Both the position numbers and the translations under genes were made by a program. A stretch of 64,000 bases of DNA from Lentzea flava. Lineage in GTDB: Bacteria; Actinomycetota; Actinomycetes; Mycobacteriales; Pseudonocardiaceae. Numbering within the stretch: position 1 is the first letter of the stretch; each line of letters begins with the position of its first letter. Below are positions 8,535 to 17,552 of the stretch, piece after piece. Where the stretch lies: NCBI RefSeq assembly GCF_014648475.1, contig NZ_BMRE01000001.1, forward strand, positions 248,001 to 312,000, written 5' to 3'. The notes beneath the pieces were generated by a model that saw only the letters and a list, made by a program, of their open reading frames with translations, ran no database searches and had not been told where the DNA came from.

Positions 8535-9551
8535 ATGTCGCGCAGAGCGTTCGGGCTGACAGCGGCGGCGGTGCTGGCGCTGTCCGTGGCGGCGTGCGGG
8601 AACGGCGGTTCGTCGGGCGGCAGCACGCTGGTGGGCCTGGTGACCAAGACCGACACGAACCCGTTCTTCGTGAAGATGAAGGAGGGCGCGCAGAAGGCGG
8701 CCTCGTCCTCGGGTGTGACGGTGCAGTCGTTCGCGGGCAAGCAGGACGGTGACAACCAGACGCAGGTCGACGCGATCGAGAACCTGATCGCGTCGGGTGC
8801 GAAGGGCATCCTGATCACGCCGAGCGACTCGAAGGCGATCGTGCCGTCGGTGGACAAGGCGCGGGCCGCGGGACTCTTGGTGATCGCGCTGGACACGCCA
8901 CTGGAGCCGGCGTCCGCCGCGGACGCGACGTTCGCGACCGACAACTACAAGGCGGGTCTGCTGATCGGTCAGTGGGCGAAGGCGAAGTTCGCCAAGGACG
9001 GCAAGCAAGCCAAGATCGCGCTGCTGGACCTCAACCCGAACCAGGTGTCCGTCGACGTGCAGCGCGACCAGGGCTTCCTGGAGGGCTTCGGCGTCGACGT
9101 CAAGGACAAGAACAAGATCGGTGACGAGTCCGACCCGCGGATCGTGGGCCACGACGTGACCAACGGCGACCCGGCGGGTGGCCGCACGGCGATGGAGAAC
9201 CTGCTGCAGAAGGATCCCGGCGTCAACCTCGTCTACACGATCAACGAGCCCGCCGCGGCCGGCGCGTACGAGGCGTTGAAGGCGGTGGGCAAGGAGAAGG
9301 ACGTCGTGATCGTGTCGGTCGACGGCGGCTGCCCCGGTGTGCAGAACGTGAAGGCGGGCGTGATCGGCGCGACGTCGCAGCAGTACCCGCTGAAGATGGC
9401 GCAGCTGGGTGTGGAGGCGGTGGCGAAGTTCGCCAAGGACGGGTCGAAGCCGCAGAACACCGACACGGGCGTCACCCTGATCACCGACCAGCCGGCCGAC
9501 GGGGTCGAGTCGAAGGACTCGGCGTTCGGCCTGCAGAACTGCTGGGGCTGA
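8535..9551 (+). CDS. sugar ABC transporter substrate-binding lipoprotein (RbsB/FrcB-like)
   Basis: 338 residues. Signal peptide with lipobox LSVAAC (Cys about residue 21), then a Ser/Gly linker and a type-I periplasmic binding domain ([19 protein letters not shown] at the start, [11 protein letters not shown], a [11 protein letters not shown] sugar-pocket loop). Strong RBS GGAGGAG upstream of ATG 8535. First gene of the operon binding protein-permease-ATPase, the order found in fructose (Frc) type importers. It captures a pentose or hexose outside the membrane and passes it to the permease; the exact sugar is not readable. Confidence 0.93.
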   Translation: MSRRAFGLTAAAVLALSVAACGNGGSSGGSTLVGLVTKTDTNPFFVKMKEGAQKAASSSGVTVQSFAGKQDGDNQTQVDAIENLIASGAKGILITPSDSKAIVPSVDKARAAGLLVIALDTPLEPASAADATFATDNYKAGLLIGQWAKAKFAKDGKQAKIALLDLNPNQVSVDVQRDQGFLEGFGVDVKDKNKIGDESDPRIVGHDVTNGDPAGGRTAMENLLQKDPGVNLVYTINEPAAAGAYEALKAVGKEKDVVIVSVDGGCPGVQNVKAGVIGATSQQYPLKMAQLGVEAVAKFAKDGSKPQNTDTGVTLITDQPADGVESKDSAFGLQNCWG

Positions 9552-9555
9552 GACG

Positions 9556-10581
9556 ATGACGACTACGGCTACCCGGCCGCCCGCTCCGTTGCCGGAGCAG
9601 CGGGACCGGTCGGTGCTGACCCGGCTTCAGCACCTGTTGCACGCCCAGGCGACGATCGGGCCGGCGGTGGTGCTGCTGGTGGCGGTGATCGTGTTCGCGC
9701 TGCTGTCGGAGCGGTTCCTGACGCCGGGCAACATCTCGTTGATCCTGCAGCAGGTCGCGGTGGTGGGCACGCTCGCGGTGGGGCAGACGATCGTGATCCT
9801 GACGGCGGGCATCGACCTGTCGTGCGGGGCGATCATGGTGCTGACGTCGATCGTGATGGCGAAGGTCGCGGCGGGCACCGGGCTGCCGGGGCTGCCCGCC
9901 CTGCTGCTGGGCTTCGCGGTCGGCACGCTGTGCGGCCTGCTCAACGGTCTGCTGGTGACGAGGCTGAAGCTGCCGCCGTTCATCGTCACGCTCGGCACGC
10001 TGAACGTGTTCTTCGCGGTGAACCTCTGGTACTCGGGCAGCGCGACGATCCGCGGCACGGACATGCCGTCGTTGCTGCTGTGGACCGGCCAGACGATCAA
10101 CATCGGCGGCACCCGCATCACCTACGGCTCGATCATGCTGGTGGTCCTGGTGGCGGCGATGGCGTTCGTGCTCAAGAACACCGCGTGGGGCAGGCACGTC
10201 TACTCGACCGGTGACGACCTGGAGGCCTCCCGCCTGTCCGGCATCCGGACCGCTCGGGTGCTGCTGAGCGTGTACGCGACGGCGGGGCTGATCTACGCGG
10301 TGGCGGCGTGGACGCTGATCGGCCGGATCGCCTCGGCCAGCCCGCAGGCCGGGCAGACCGACAACCTGGACTCGATCACCGCCGTGGTGATCGGCGGGAC
10401 GTCGCTGTTCGGCGGCCGCGGCGCCGTGGTGGGCTCGCTGATCGGCGCGTTGATCGTCGGTGTGTTCCGCAACGGCCTGGCGCTCGCGGGCGTGGACGTG
10501 CTGTGGCAGACCATGGCGGTGGGCGTGCTGATCATCGTGGCGGTCTCGCTGGACCAGTGGATCAGGAAGGTGAAGGCATGA
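9556..10581 (+). CDS. sugar ABC transporter permease (RbsC/FrcC-like)
   Basis: 341 residues, about 8-10 membrane helices. The family signature GQTIVILTAGIDLSCGAI is at about residues 76-93, and GGTSLFGGRGAVVGSLIGA near the C-terminus is the coupling region to the ATPase. It starts 4 bases after the binding-protein gene and its stop overlaps the ATPase start (ATGA), so the three subunits are translated together. Confidence 0.93.
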   Translation: MTTTATRPPAPLPEQRDRSVLTRLQHLLHAQATIGPAVVLLVAVIVFALLSERFLTPGNISLILQQVAVVGTLAVGQTIVILTAGIDLSCGAIMVLTSIVMAKVAAGTGLPGLPALLLGFAVGTLCGLLNGLLVTRLKLPPFIVTLGTLNVFFAVNLWYSGSATIRGTDMPSLLLWTGQTINIGGTRITYGSIMLVVLVAAMAFVLKNTAWGRHVYSTGDDLEASRLSGIRTARVLLSVYATAGLIYAVAAWTLIGRIASASPQAGQTDNLDSITAVVIGGTSLFGGRGAVVGSLIGALIVGVFRNGLALAGVDVLWQTMAVGVLIIVAVSLDQWIRKVKA

Positions 10582-11348
10582 CCACGCCGGTGCTGCAGGC
10601 CACTGGCCTGGTGAAGCGGTACGGCAAGGTGACGGCGCTGGCGGGCGCGGACCTGGAGCTGCTGCCCGGTGAGATCCTCGCGGTGATCGGCGACAACGGC
10701 GCTGGCAAGTCGTCGCTGATCAAGGCCTTGTCGGGGGCGGTCGTGCCGGACGAGGGCGAGATCCGCCTCGACGGTGAGCCGGTGTCGTTCTCCACGCCGA
10801 TCGACGCGCGCAAGGCCGGGATCGAGACGGTTCATCAGTCGCTGGCGGTGTCGCCGTCGCTGGACATCGCTTCGAACCTGTTCCTGGGCCGCGAACGGCG
10901 CCGCAAGGGTGTGCTGGGGTCGGTGTTCCGGATGCTCGACCGCCAGGGCATGCGCGAGGAGGCCCGCCGTCAGCTCGACGCGCTGGGGATCATGACGATC
11001 CAGAACCCCGGCCAGGCGGTCGAGACCCTGTCGGGTGGCCAGCGCCAGGCCGTGGCGGTGGCGCGGGCGGCGGCGTTCGGCAGCCGGGTCGTGATCATGG
11101 ACGAGCCGACGGCGGCGCTGGGTGTGCGGGAGTCCCGCGCGGTGCTGGACCTGATCCTGCAGGTCCGCGACCGCGGGTTGCCGGTGATCCTGATCAGCCA
11201 CAACATGCCGCACGTGTTCGAGGTGGCCGACCGCATCCACATCCAGCGCCTGGGCCGCCGCAAGGCGGTGGTGGACCCGAAGTCGGTGTCGATGTCGGAC
11301 GCGGTGGCGATCATGACCGGGGCGATGGAGCCGCCGGAAGCCGCCTAG
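10578..11348 (+). CDS. sugar ABC transporter ATP-binding protein (single-domain, FrcA-like)
   Basis: 256 residues with Walker A GDNGAGKSS, signature LSGGQRQ, Walker B VVIMDEPTAALG and switch His in ISHNMPHVFE. Unlike RbsA, which carries two fused ATPase domains, this is a single domain and must act as a homodimer, as FrcA does. ATG 10578 overlaps the permease stop. Its final 4 bases overlap the convergent NTF2-like gene. Confidence 0.93.
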   Translation: MTTPVLQATGLVKRYGKVTALAGADLELLPGEILAVIGDNGAGKSSLIKALSGAVVPDEGEIRLDGEPVSFSTPIDARKAGIETVHQSLAVSPSLDIASNLFLGRERRRKGVLGSVFRMLDRQGMREEARRQLDALGIMTIQNPGQAVETLSGGQRQAVAVARAAAFGSRVVIMDEPTAALGVRESRAVLDLILQVRDRGLPVILISHNMPHVFEVADRIHIQRLGRRKAVVDPKSVSMSDAVAIMTGAMEPPEAA

Positions 11349-11686
11349 GCGGTGCCGAAGGGGTTGTCGATGACGTACCGCCACCGGCCGTCCGCGCCTT
11401 TGCGGGCGACGTCGGTGGCGGTGCCCGTGGTGCCGCCGATGGTCCAGTCGACGATGAGCAGCGCGATGCCGTCGTGTTCGTAGACGTGCCTCGGCGTGAG
11501 CTCGATCGGAAGTCCTGTGGCGAGGAACCGCTGGTTGGCCTGCCGGCGTGCGGCGCCGGTGACGGTGGTGCCGGGTTCGGGGACGAACAGGCCGCCCGGT
11601 TCGTAGACGTCGTCGACGGCGTGGGCGTCTTTGGCGTTGAACGCGGCGGCGAAGGCGTGGGCCACACTGACGGGGTGGATGGTCAT
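11345..11686 (-). CDS. NTF2-like / SnoaL-type protein
   Basis: 113 residues from ATG 11686. Pattern VAHAFAAAFNAKDAHAVDDVYEPGGLFV followed by VDWTIGG is the alpha-helix and curved-sheet arrangement of the NTF2-like superfamily (DUF4440/SnoaL/ketosteroid-isomerase fold). A TTG start at 11722 would run into the divergent regulator and is less likely. It faces an HxlR regulator with only 3 bases between start codons, so both promoters must lie inside the opposing gene or transcripts are leaderless. Function unknown; probably a small-molecule-binding partner regulated by the HxlR protein. Confidence 0.75.
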   Translation of the reverse strand: MTIHPVSVAHAFAAAFNAKDAHAVDDVYEPGGLFVPEPGTTVTGAARRQANQRFLATGLPIELTPRHVYEHDGIALLIVDWTIGGTTGTATDVARKGADGRWRYVIDNPFGTA

Positions 11687-11689
11687 GGT

Positions 11690-12058
11690 GTGAGCGTTGC
11701 CGCTCGCGAAGTGGGTCACCAAACGGTGACCTGGGACCGGCCGACGGCGGACTGTCCGGTGGAGGTGGCGCTGGCGGCGATCAGCGGCCGGTGGGCGACG
11801 TTGATCCTGCGCGACCTGATGGACGGCCCGCGGTCGTTCTCGGCGTTGCGGGCGGGGTTGCCGTCGTTGAGCGCGAAGGTGCTGACGGAGCGGCTGGAGT
11901 CGTTGGTGGCGCAGGGGTTGGTGTCGTGTTCGCGCTCCCCCGGCTTTCCGGTGCGCACCTCGTATGCGTTGACGTCTGCCGGTTTGTTGTTGCGGCCGTT
12001 GCTGGATCAGCTGTATCGGACGGGTGAGGCGCTATTGGGCGAGGTCGCGGATCACTGA
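11690..12058 (+). CDS. HxlR-family transcriptional regulator
   Basis: About 122 residues. The winged helix begins with DCPVEVALAAISGRWATLILRDL, the standard HxlR opening with the redox-sensing type Cys, and continues with LPSLSAKVLTERLESLVAQGLV and a wing at PVRTSYALT. Alternative starts are GTG 11711 and GTG 11726; all keep the domain. Divergent from the NTF2-like gene, which it probably regulates. The 3' end overlaps the convergent hypothetical gene by 27 bases. Confidence 0.85.
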   Translation: MSVAAREVGHQTVTWDRPTADCPVEVALAAISGRWATLILRDLMDGPRSFSALRAGLPSLSAKVLTERLESLVAQGLVSCSRSPGFPVRTSYALTSAGLLLRPLLDQLYRTGEALLGEVADH

Positions 12059-12565
12059 CTCCAGTGGCGCGATGACGTTGCGGGAGGCCATGAGTTCCTC
12101 GGAGACGAGGACCCTGTCGTGCTTGAGGCGGCGCCAGAACTGTCCTTCGACGGGGATCTGGACGACGTCGAGCTTGAAGACGGGCCTGCGGCGGAGTTCC
12201 TGTTCGAGGTCGGTGACCAGTTCGTGGACGGAGTTCGAGAAGCTGATCCTGATGTCGTCGCGCCGCCGGGTGTTCTCCGGTGTGGTGAAGGCACCCCACT
12301 GCTGGTAGGCCTCGCGCAGCTCGACGGGCAGGCCGACCGGTTCGCGGCCGTGTCCGGTCGAGCTGCAGTCGCGCCACCACCGGTCCCAGTCCTGGACGAG
12401 TTCCGGCGGGTACAGCAGGCCGGTCAGCCGCGGGACCGGTGGCGTGAGGCGCGGTATCGAGTCGGCGGTCGGCGTGCTGATGCCGAGGGCGTCACGGACG
12501 AACAGGGCGAACGTGCCGCCGTCGCCGCTGGAGATGACCCACGTGGAATCCCCCGAGAACTTCAT
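12032..12565 (-). CDS. hypothetical protein downstream of hrpA
   Basis: 177 residues starting ATG 12565. I do not recognise a family. It begins MKFSGDSTWVISSGDGGTFALF and has a central Trp-rich stretch (LVQDWDRWWRDC) and a charged helical C-terminal half with VHELVTDLEQELRRRP. No signal peptide or membrane helix is seen, so it should be cytoplasmic. It lies 16 bases after the stop of hrpA and is probably co-transcribed with it. Confidence 0.7.
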   Translation of the reverse strand: MKFSGDSTWVISSGDGGTFALFVRDALGISTPTADSIPRLTPPVPRLTGLLYPPELVQDWDRWWRDCSSTGHGREPVGLPVELREAYQQWGAFTTPENTRRRDDIRISFSNSVHELVTDLEQELRRRPVFKLDVVQIPVEGQFWRRLKHDRVLVSEELMASRNVIAPLESVIRDLAQ

Positions 12566-12581
12566 GCTCCACGGTAGCGGT

Positions 12582-15500
12582 TCACAGCGGCACGGCGTCG
12601 AGCGCCTTGTAGATGCGTTTGTCGCTGACGGTGTACCGGGTGCCGATGGTCTGGGCGAAGTACGACAGCCGCAGCTCCTCGATCATCCACCGGATCTCGT
12701 CGAGCTCGGGCGCGGGTTCGTCGGCGGGTGTCTGTGCCCGCAGCTCCCGGTACTCGGCGTGGACCTGGTGGACCTTCTCGGTCCACTCCAGGTCGCGGCG
12801 CGGGTTCTCGGGCAGCTTCTCGATCCGCCGCGCGATGCCCTTGAGGTACCGCACGAGGTCGGGCAGCCGGTCGTACCCGGTGTGGGTGACGAATCCCTTG
12901 TACACCAACGAGTTGAGGTGTGCGCGGATGTCGGCGACCGAGTCCGGCGGGCCCTTGAGCGCGGTGAGCTTCAGTTCGGCCTCGTGGGCGGCTTCGAGGA
13001 CCTTGCGGACTTCCTGGACGACGACCCAGGTGGTGTCGTTGAGCGCCGCCTGGACCTTCTTCAGCTGCGCCGCGTAGGCCTTGGCGTCCCAGGCGGGTTC
13101 GCCCATGAGCCGGTCGACGGCGGCCATGATGCAGTCCGACAGCAGGGCCGCGACGCCGCCGTGGGGGTTGCGGGTGAGGGCGAGCTTGGCGGCGTTGTCG
13201 AGGTGGCGCTGCAGGTGTTTGACGGGTGAGTTGATGCCCATCAGCAGCAGTCTGCGCACGCCGCGGCGGTGGGCGTAGGCCTGGCGACCTGGGGTGTCGA
13301 GGACCTTGATCGCGACGGCGGAGCTCTGGTCGACCAGGGACGGGTAGGCGGTCACGGTGATGCCGGACTGGCGTTGCTCGATCGTGCGCGGCAGGGAGTC
13401 GAAGTCCCAGGTCGTCAGGCCGGTGCGTTCGAGGTGGCCGGCGGCCTGGCTGAGGGACTCGCGGACCTCGTCGCGCAGTTTTTCCTTCAGCGCGGCGATG
13501 TCCTTGCCCTCGGCGAGGGTGCGGTTGTGCTCGTCGACGACCTGGAAGGTGAGCTTGAGGTGCTCGGGCACGGCGTCGAACTGCCAGTCCTCGCGGTGCA
13601 CGGTGACGCCGGTGAGTGCTTTGAGCTCGCGTTCGATGCCGCCGAGCAGGGACGTTTCCGCGGGGTTGATGCGGGCGAGCACGGCGGTGGCGACGTCGGG
13701 GACGGGGACGAAGTTGCGGCGGATCTGCTTGGGCAGCGAGCGGATGAGCGCGACGACGAGGTCGTGACGCAGGCCGGGGATCTGCCAGGAGAACGCGTCG
13801 TCGTCCAGGGTGGTGAGCGCCGGCAGCGGCAGCTGGACGGTGATGCCGTCGTTCTTCGAGCCCGGTTCGAAGTGGTAGCTGAGCGGCAGGGTGAGTTCGC
13901 CCTGGCGCCACTGGTCGGGGTACTGCTCGGGGCTCACGTCGGCGCGGTCGTTGACCAGCATGTCCTTGGTGAAGGTGAGCAGGTTGTTGTTCTTCTGCTT
14001 CTTCCACCACGAGTCGAAGTGGCGGGCGGAGACGACCTCGGGGCCCACGCGCTGGTCGTAGAACTCGAACAGGGTTTCCTCGTCGACGACGATGTCGCGG
14101 CGCCGTGCCCTGTTCTCGAGCTCTTCGACTTCTTCGAGCAGGGCCCGGTTGGTGTGGAAGAACTTGTGGTGGGTGGTCCACTCCCCCTGCACGAGTGCGT
14201 GGCGGATGAACAGCTCACGGCTCAGTTCGGGGTCGATGCGGCCGTAGTTGACCTTGCGGCCGGCGACGATCGGCACGCCGTAGAGGGTGACCTTCTCCAG
14301 GGCGACGACGCTGCCGCGCTTGGCTTCCCAGTGCGGTTCGGAGTACTGGCGTTTGACGACGTGCTCGCCGAGGCGTTCGGCCCATTCGGGTTCGATCTTG
14401 GCGACGATGCGGCCCCAGAGGCGGCTGGTTTCGACGAGTTCGGCGGCCATCACCCATTGCGGTGGTTTCTTCGCGAGGGCGGAGCCGGGGAAGATCGCGA
14501 ACTTGGCGTTGCGGGCGCCGAGGAACTCCGTCATGGGACGGCGTTTCTCGCCCGGTGCCTGCTTTTTGAGGACGTCCTTGACGCCGATGTGGCTGAGCAG
14601 GCCGGACAGCAGGGCGATGTGGATGTTGCGGGGGTCGCCGGGCTGGTCGTTGAGGTGCATGCCGATCTGCTTGGCGACCTGCCGCAGCTGCAGGTAGATG
14701 TCCTGCCATTCGCGCACGCGCAGGTAGTTGAGGAACTCGTTCTTGCACAGCTTGCGGAACTGGTTGCCGCTCAGCGCTTTCTGCTGTTCCTTGAGGTACT
14801 GCCAGAGGTTGAGGAACGTGACGAAGTCGGATTCGGAGTCGACGAACCTCGCGTGCTGCTGGGTGGCGGCTTCCTGCTGGTCGGCCGGGCGTTCGCGGGG
14901 GTCCTGGATGGACAGTGCCGCGGCGATGATCATGACTTCTCTGAGGCAGCCGGTGGTGTCGGCTTCGAGCACCATGCGGCCCAGGCGCGGGTCGACGGGC
15001 AGCTGAGCGAGCTTGCGGCCGGTCGGGGTGAGCTTCTGCTCTCCTGCGCCCTTCTGGGCGGTGCTGATGGCGCCCAGCTCCTGCAGCAGGCCGATGCCGT
15101 CGTTGATGTTGCGCGAGTCCGGCGGGTCGATGAACGGGAACTTCGCGACGTCGCCCAGGCCGATGTTGGTCATCTGCAGGATGACGCTGGCGAGGTTGGT
15201 GCGCAGGATCTCGGCGTCGGTGAACTCCGGGCGTGCCTCGAAGTCCTCTTCGGAGTACAGGCGGATGCAGATGCCTTCGCTGACGCGGCCGCAGCGGCCC
15301 TTGCGCTGGTTCGCGCTGGCCTGGCTGATCGGTTCGATCGGCAGCCGCTGGACCTTGAGGCGGTGGCTGTAGCGGGAGATGCGGGCGTTGCCGGGGTCGA
15401 TGACGTACTTGATGCCGGGCACGGTGAGGCTGGTCTCGGCGACGTTGGTCGCGAGCACGATGCGGCGGCCGCTGTGGCGCTGGAAGACACGGTGCTGTTC

Positions 15501-16463
15501 GCCCACCGACAGCCTGGCGTAGAGCGGGAGGATCTCGGTGTTTTTGAGGTCTTCTGCTTTGAGGGCGTCCGCGGTGTCGCGGATCTCGCGTTCGCCCGAC
15601 AGGAACACGAGGATGTCGCCGGGGCCTTCGGCCTGCAGTTCGTGGACGGCGTTGATGATGCCCTGGGTCTGGTCGTCGTCCTCCTCCAGCGGCCGGTAGC
15701 GGGTCTCGACGGGGTAGGTGCGGCCGGAGACCTCGATGATCGGGGCGTCGCCGAAGTGGGCGCTGAAGCGCTGCGGGTCGATCGTCGCGGACGTGATGAC
15801 GATCTTGAGGTCGGGCCTGCGGGGCAGCAGCTGCTTGAGGTAGCCGAGCAGGAAGTCGACGTTGAGGCTGCGTTCGTGGGCCTCGTCGATGATGATCGTG
15901 TCGTAGCGGCTCAGCGTCTTGTCGGTCTGGATCTCGGCGAGCAGGATGCCGTCGGTCATGAGCTTGACCAGGGTGTCGTCGCCGGACTGGTCGGTGAAGC
16001 GGACCTTGTAGCCGACGGTGTCGCCGAGCTTGGTGCCCAGCTCCTCCGCGACGCGTTCGGCGACGGTGCGGGCGGCGATGCGGCGGGGCTGGGTGTGGCC
16101 GATCTGGCCGGTGATGCCGCGGCCGAGTTCGAGGCAGATCTTGGGCAGCTGGGTGGTCTTGCCGGAGCCGGTCTCGCCGGCGACGATCACGACCTGGTTG
16201 TTCGCGATCAGGTCCTTGATGTCGTCCTTGCGCTGGCTGACCGGGAGTTCTTCCGGGTAGGTGATCTTGGGGACGGACTCCCTGCGCAGCGCGACCTTGA
16301 GTGCGGCCTCGTCGATCTGGGCGGCGATCTCCTCGGTGATCTTCTTGGCCGCGAGCGGGTCCTTGACCTTGCGTACGCCGTCGAGGCGCCTGGCGAGCCG
16401 GCGTTGATCACGCGGCATGAGCTCGGGCAGGCGTTTGTGCAGTTCAGCGAGCGGGGTGTCCAT
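12582..16463 (-). CDS. hrpA: ATP-dependent RNA helicase HrpA
   Basis: 1293 residues, the full length of bacterial HrpA. DEAH-box motifs: I GETGSGKTT (about 94-102), Ia TQPRRIAA, II DEAH (about 192-195), III SAT, V NVAETSLTVPGI, VI QRKGRCGR. The helicase core is followed by HA2/ratchet, OB-fold and the long C-terminal DUF3418 domain that separates HrpA from HrpB. It unwinds structured RNA; in E. coli HrpA takes part in fimbrial mRNA processing and rescue of stalled ribosomes. The very long open frame on the opposite strand is a GC-bias shadow. Confidence 0.96.
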   Translation of the reverse strand: MDTPLAELHKRLPELMPRDQRRLARRLDGVRKVKDPLAAKKITEEIAAQIDEAALKVALRRESVPKITYPEELPVSQRKDDIKDLIANNQVVIVAGETGSGKTTQLPKICLELGRGITGQIGHTQPRRIAARTVAERVAEELGTKLGDTVGYKVRFTDQSGDDTLVKLMTDGILLAEIQTDKTLSRYDTIIIDEAHERSLNVDFLLGYLKQLLPRRPDLKIVITSATIDPQRFSAHFGDAPIIEVSGRTYPVETRYRPLEEDDDQTQGIINAVHELQAEGPGDILVFLSGEREIRDTADALKAEDLKNTEILPLYARLSVGEQHRVFQRHSGRRIVLATNVAETSLTVPGIKYVIDPGNARISRYSHRLKVQRLPIEPISQASANQRKGRCGRVSEGICIRLYSEEDFEARPEFTDAEILRTNLASVILQMTNIGLGDVAKFPFIDPPDSRNINDGIGLLQELGAISTAQKGAGEQKLTPTGRKLAQLPVDPRLGRMVLEADTTGCLREVMIIAAALSIQDPRERPADQQEAATQQHARFVDSESDFVTFLNLWQYLKEQQKALSGNQFRKLCKNEFLNYLRVREWQDIYLQLRQVAKQIGMHLNDQPGDPRNIHIALLSGLLSHIGVKDVLKKQAPGEKRRPMTEFLGARNAKFAIFPGSALAKKPPQWVMAAELVETSRLWGRIVAKIEPEWAERLGEHVVKRQYSEPHWEAKRGSVVALEKVTLYGVPIVAGRKVNYGRIDPELSRELFIRHALVQGEWTTHHKFFHTNRALLEEVEELENRARRRDIVVDEETLFEFYDQRVGPEVVSARHFDSWWKKQKNNNLLTFTKDMLVNDRADVSPEQYPDQWRQGELTLPLSYHFEPGSKNDGITVQLPLPALTTLDDDAFSWQIPGLRHDLVVALIRSLPKQIRRNFVPVPDVATAVLARINPAETSLLGGIERELKALTGVTVHREDWQFDAVPEHLKLTFQVVDEHNRTLAEGKDIAALKEKLRDEVRESLSQAAGHLERTGLTTWDFDSLPRTIEQRQSGITVTAYPSLVDQSSAVAIKVLDTPGRQAYAHRRGVRRLLLMGINSPVKHLQRHLDNAAKLALTRNPHGGVAALLSDCIMAAVDRLMGEPAWDAKAYAAQLKKVQAALNDTTWVVVQEVRKVLEAAHEAELKLTALKGPPDSVADIRAHLNSLVYKGFVTHTGYDRLPDLVRYLKGIARRIEKLPENPRRDLEWTEKVHQVHAEYRELRAQTPADEPAPELDEIRWMIEELRLSYFAQTIGTRYTVSDKRIYKALDAVPL

Positions 16464-16912
16464 TTGCGCTCAAGGATAGTCAGGCCGGTCGAATCGTTCG
16501 CGCCAATAACCGCCCGACCCGCTCGCCGGGGTGGGGTCCCGTCCCGCCGCAGAGGCCCGGCAAAGTCCAGCGTGTAGCTGCCGAAACTGCCTTGAACGGG
16601 GCGGCGGGGCCGTCGCCCGCAGACATGGAAGCGCTCTCATGCCCATTCGTAGCACCGCCAGAGGCGGCAAAGCGGGCATATCGGATACTTCGATGCTCAC
16701 GGGACCGGATGGGCGCGGGTGACGCCACCGAAGCCTCACCGGCACCAACACGACTTTGCCGGAGGTGGGGTCCCGCCGCCGGGCGCGCCTGTCTCGCGGT
16801 GTGCACTTCGCGTGGCGCTTTTCGGGGTGGTGGGCGTTGTCCGGAAAAGCGTCGTGATGGTCCGTCCGGCGGTGCTCAGGAATTGTCAGACCTCTCCGAT
16901 AGCGTCGTTCAC
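16464..16912. other. 449-base gene-free stretch between hrpA and the DUF4240 genes
   Basis: No frame here has convincing protein character. It must hold the hrpA promoter (leftward) and, at its right end, the damage-type promoter of the first DUF4240 gene. It also contains an inverted repeat with 8-base arms, CGCTTTTC at 16816-16823 and GAAAAGCG at 16844-16851, of unknown role, and two copies of GGTGGGGTCCCG about 230 bases apart. Confidence 0.5.
16883..16905 (+). promoter_or_regulatory. PafBC/RecA-NDp-type promoter, copy 1
   Basis: TTGTCAGAC, 8 bases, TAGCGT. The mycobacterial DNA-damage promoter class (RecA-NDp, PafBC dependent) reads TTGTCRGTG-N8-TANNNT; this copy matches 7 of 9 upstream bases, the exact spacer and the whole -10. 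The -10 ends 7 bases before ATG 16913, so the mRNA would be leaderless or nearly so. Confidence 0.65.
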
Positions 16913-17494
16913 ATGGATCTCGACGTCTTCTGGGACCTGCTCGACCGCTCCGCTGCCGTGACCTCTGACCAGCATGAACGCACCGTGTGGCTGACCTTGC
17001 GGCTGGCCGGGTCACCACCGGGCGACATTCTCGGTTTCGAGACGTTGTTGAGCGCGTCACGTGGCCGGGTGAACACGTTCTCACACTGGCACGCGGCCTA
17101 TGTTCTGTGTGACGGGATGTGTTCCGCTGAGCAATTCTTCTCGTTCCAGTCGTGGCTGGTGGGGCTGGGCCGGTCGGTGCTGGGTTCGGTGGCGGCGTGT
17201 CCGGACGCGTTGGCGGACGTGCCGGCGGTGCGGACGTTGCTGGCGGTCGGGGCCGAGTCGTGGCCGGACGGCGCGTGGCCGTTCTGGGCCGGGCTGGGGC
17301 GGGTGGCGCACGACGCGTTCTTCGCCGCGACGGGCCGGTCGCTGGAGAACGCGCTGAGGGTCCTGGGCTGTGTGCGGGTGAGCGACGCGGGCCCGTTCAC
17401 CGGTTCGGTGTGGGATCTGGACTCGCCGGTGGAGGCCGCGCTGCGGTTACCGCGGCTGTGGCAGCTGTCGGGCGGGCTGGAGGAGGCGGCCTGA
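16913..17494 (+). CDS. DUF4240 domain protein (copy 1)
   Basis: 193 residues from ATG 16913. The N-terminal MDLDVFWDLLDRSAA and the later WHAAYVLCDGMCSAEQFFSFQSWLV block are characteristic of DUF4240, a cytoplasmic family of unknown function common in actinobacteria. A diverged paralogue follows 58 bases downstream. Copy 1 is the more degraded of the two in the middle part but keeps an uninterrupted frame. The promoter resembles DNA-damage-inducible promoters, the only clue to its role. Confidence 0.85.
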   Translation: MDLDVFWDLLDRSAAVTSDQHERTVWLTLRLAGSPPGDILGFETLLSASRGRVNTFSHWHAAYVLCDGMCSAEQFFSFQSWLVGLGRSVLGSVAACPDALADVPAVRTLLAVGAESWPDGAWPFWAGLGRVAHDAFFAATGRSLENALRVLGCVRVSDAGPFTGSVWDLDSPVEAALRLPRLWQLSGGLEEAA

Positions 17495-17521
17495 CCAGGC
17501 ACGATCGGCGGCCGCCGAAAA

Positions 17522-17544
17522 TTGTCAGACCCCCTCGCTAGCGT
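17522..17544 (+). promoter_or_regulatory. PafBC/RecA-NDp-type promoter, copy 2
   Basis: TTGTCAGAC, 8 bases, TAGCGT: the same two boxes and spacer as the copy before the first paralogue, ending 8 bases before ATG 17553. That each duplicate gene has kept its own copy argues that the element is functional. Confidence 0.65.
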
Positions 17545-17552
17545 CTGCCGGC

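Noticed and set aside
13269..16577. A 1,102-codon open frame on the plus strand
   Set aside because: It is the antisense of hrpA: high GC leaves the opposite frame open. Composition (Val/Gly/Asp-rich, repetitive) is typical of such shadows.
16464..16912. Possible genes on the minus strand upstream of hrpA (frames of about 108 and 204 codons)
   Set aside because: Low-complexity Arg/Pro/Ser-rich translations without recognisable motifs or ribosome binding sites.
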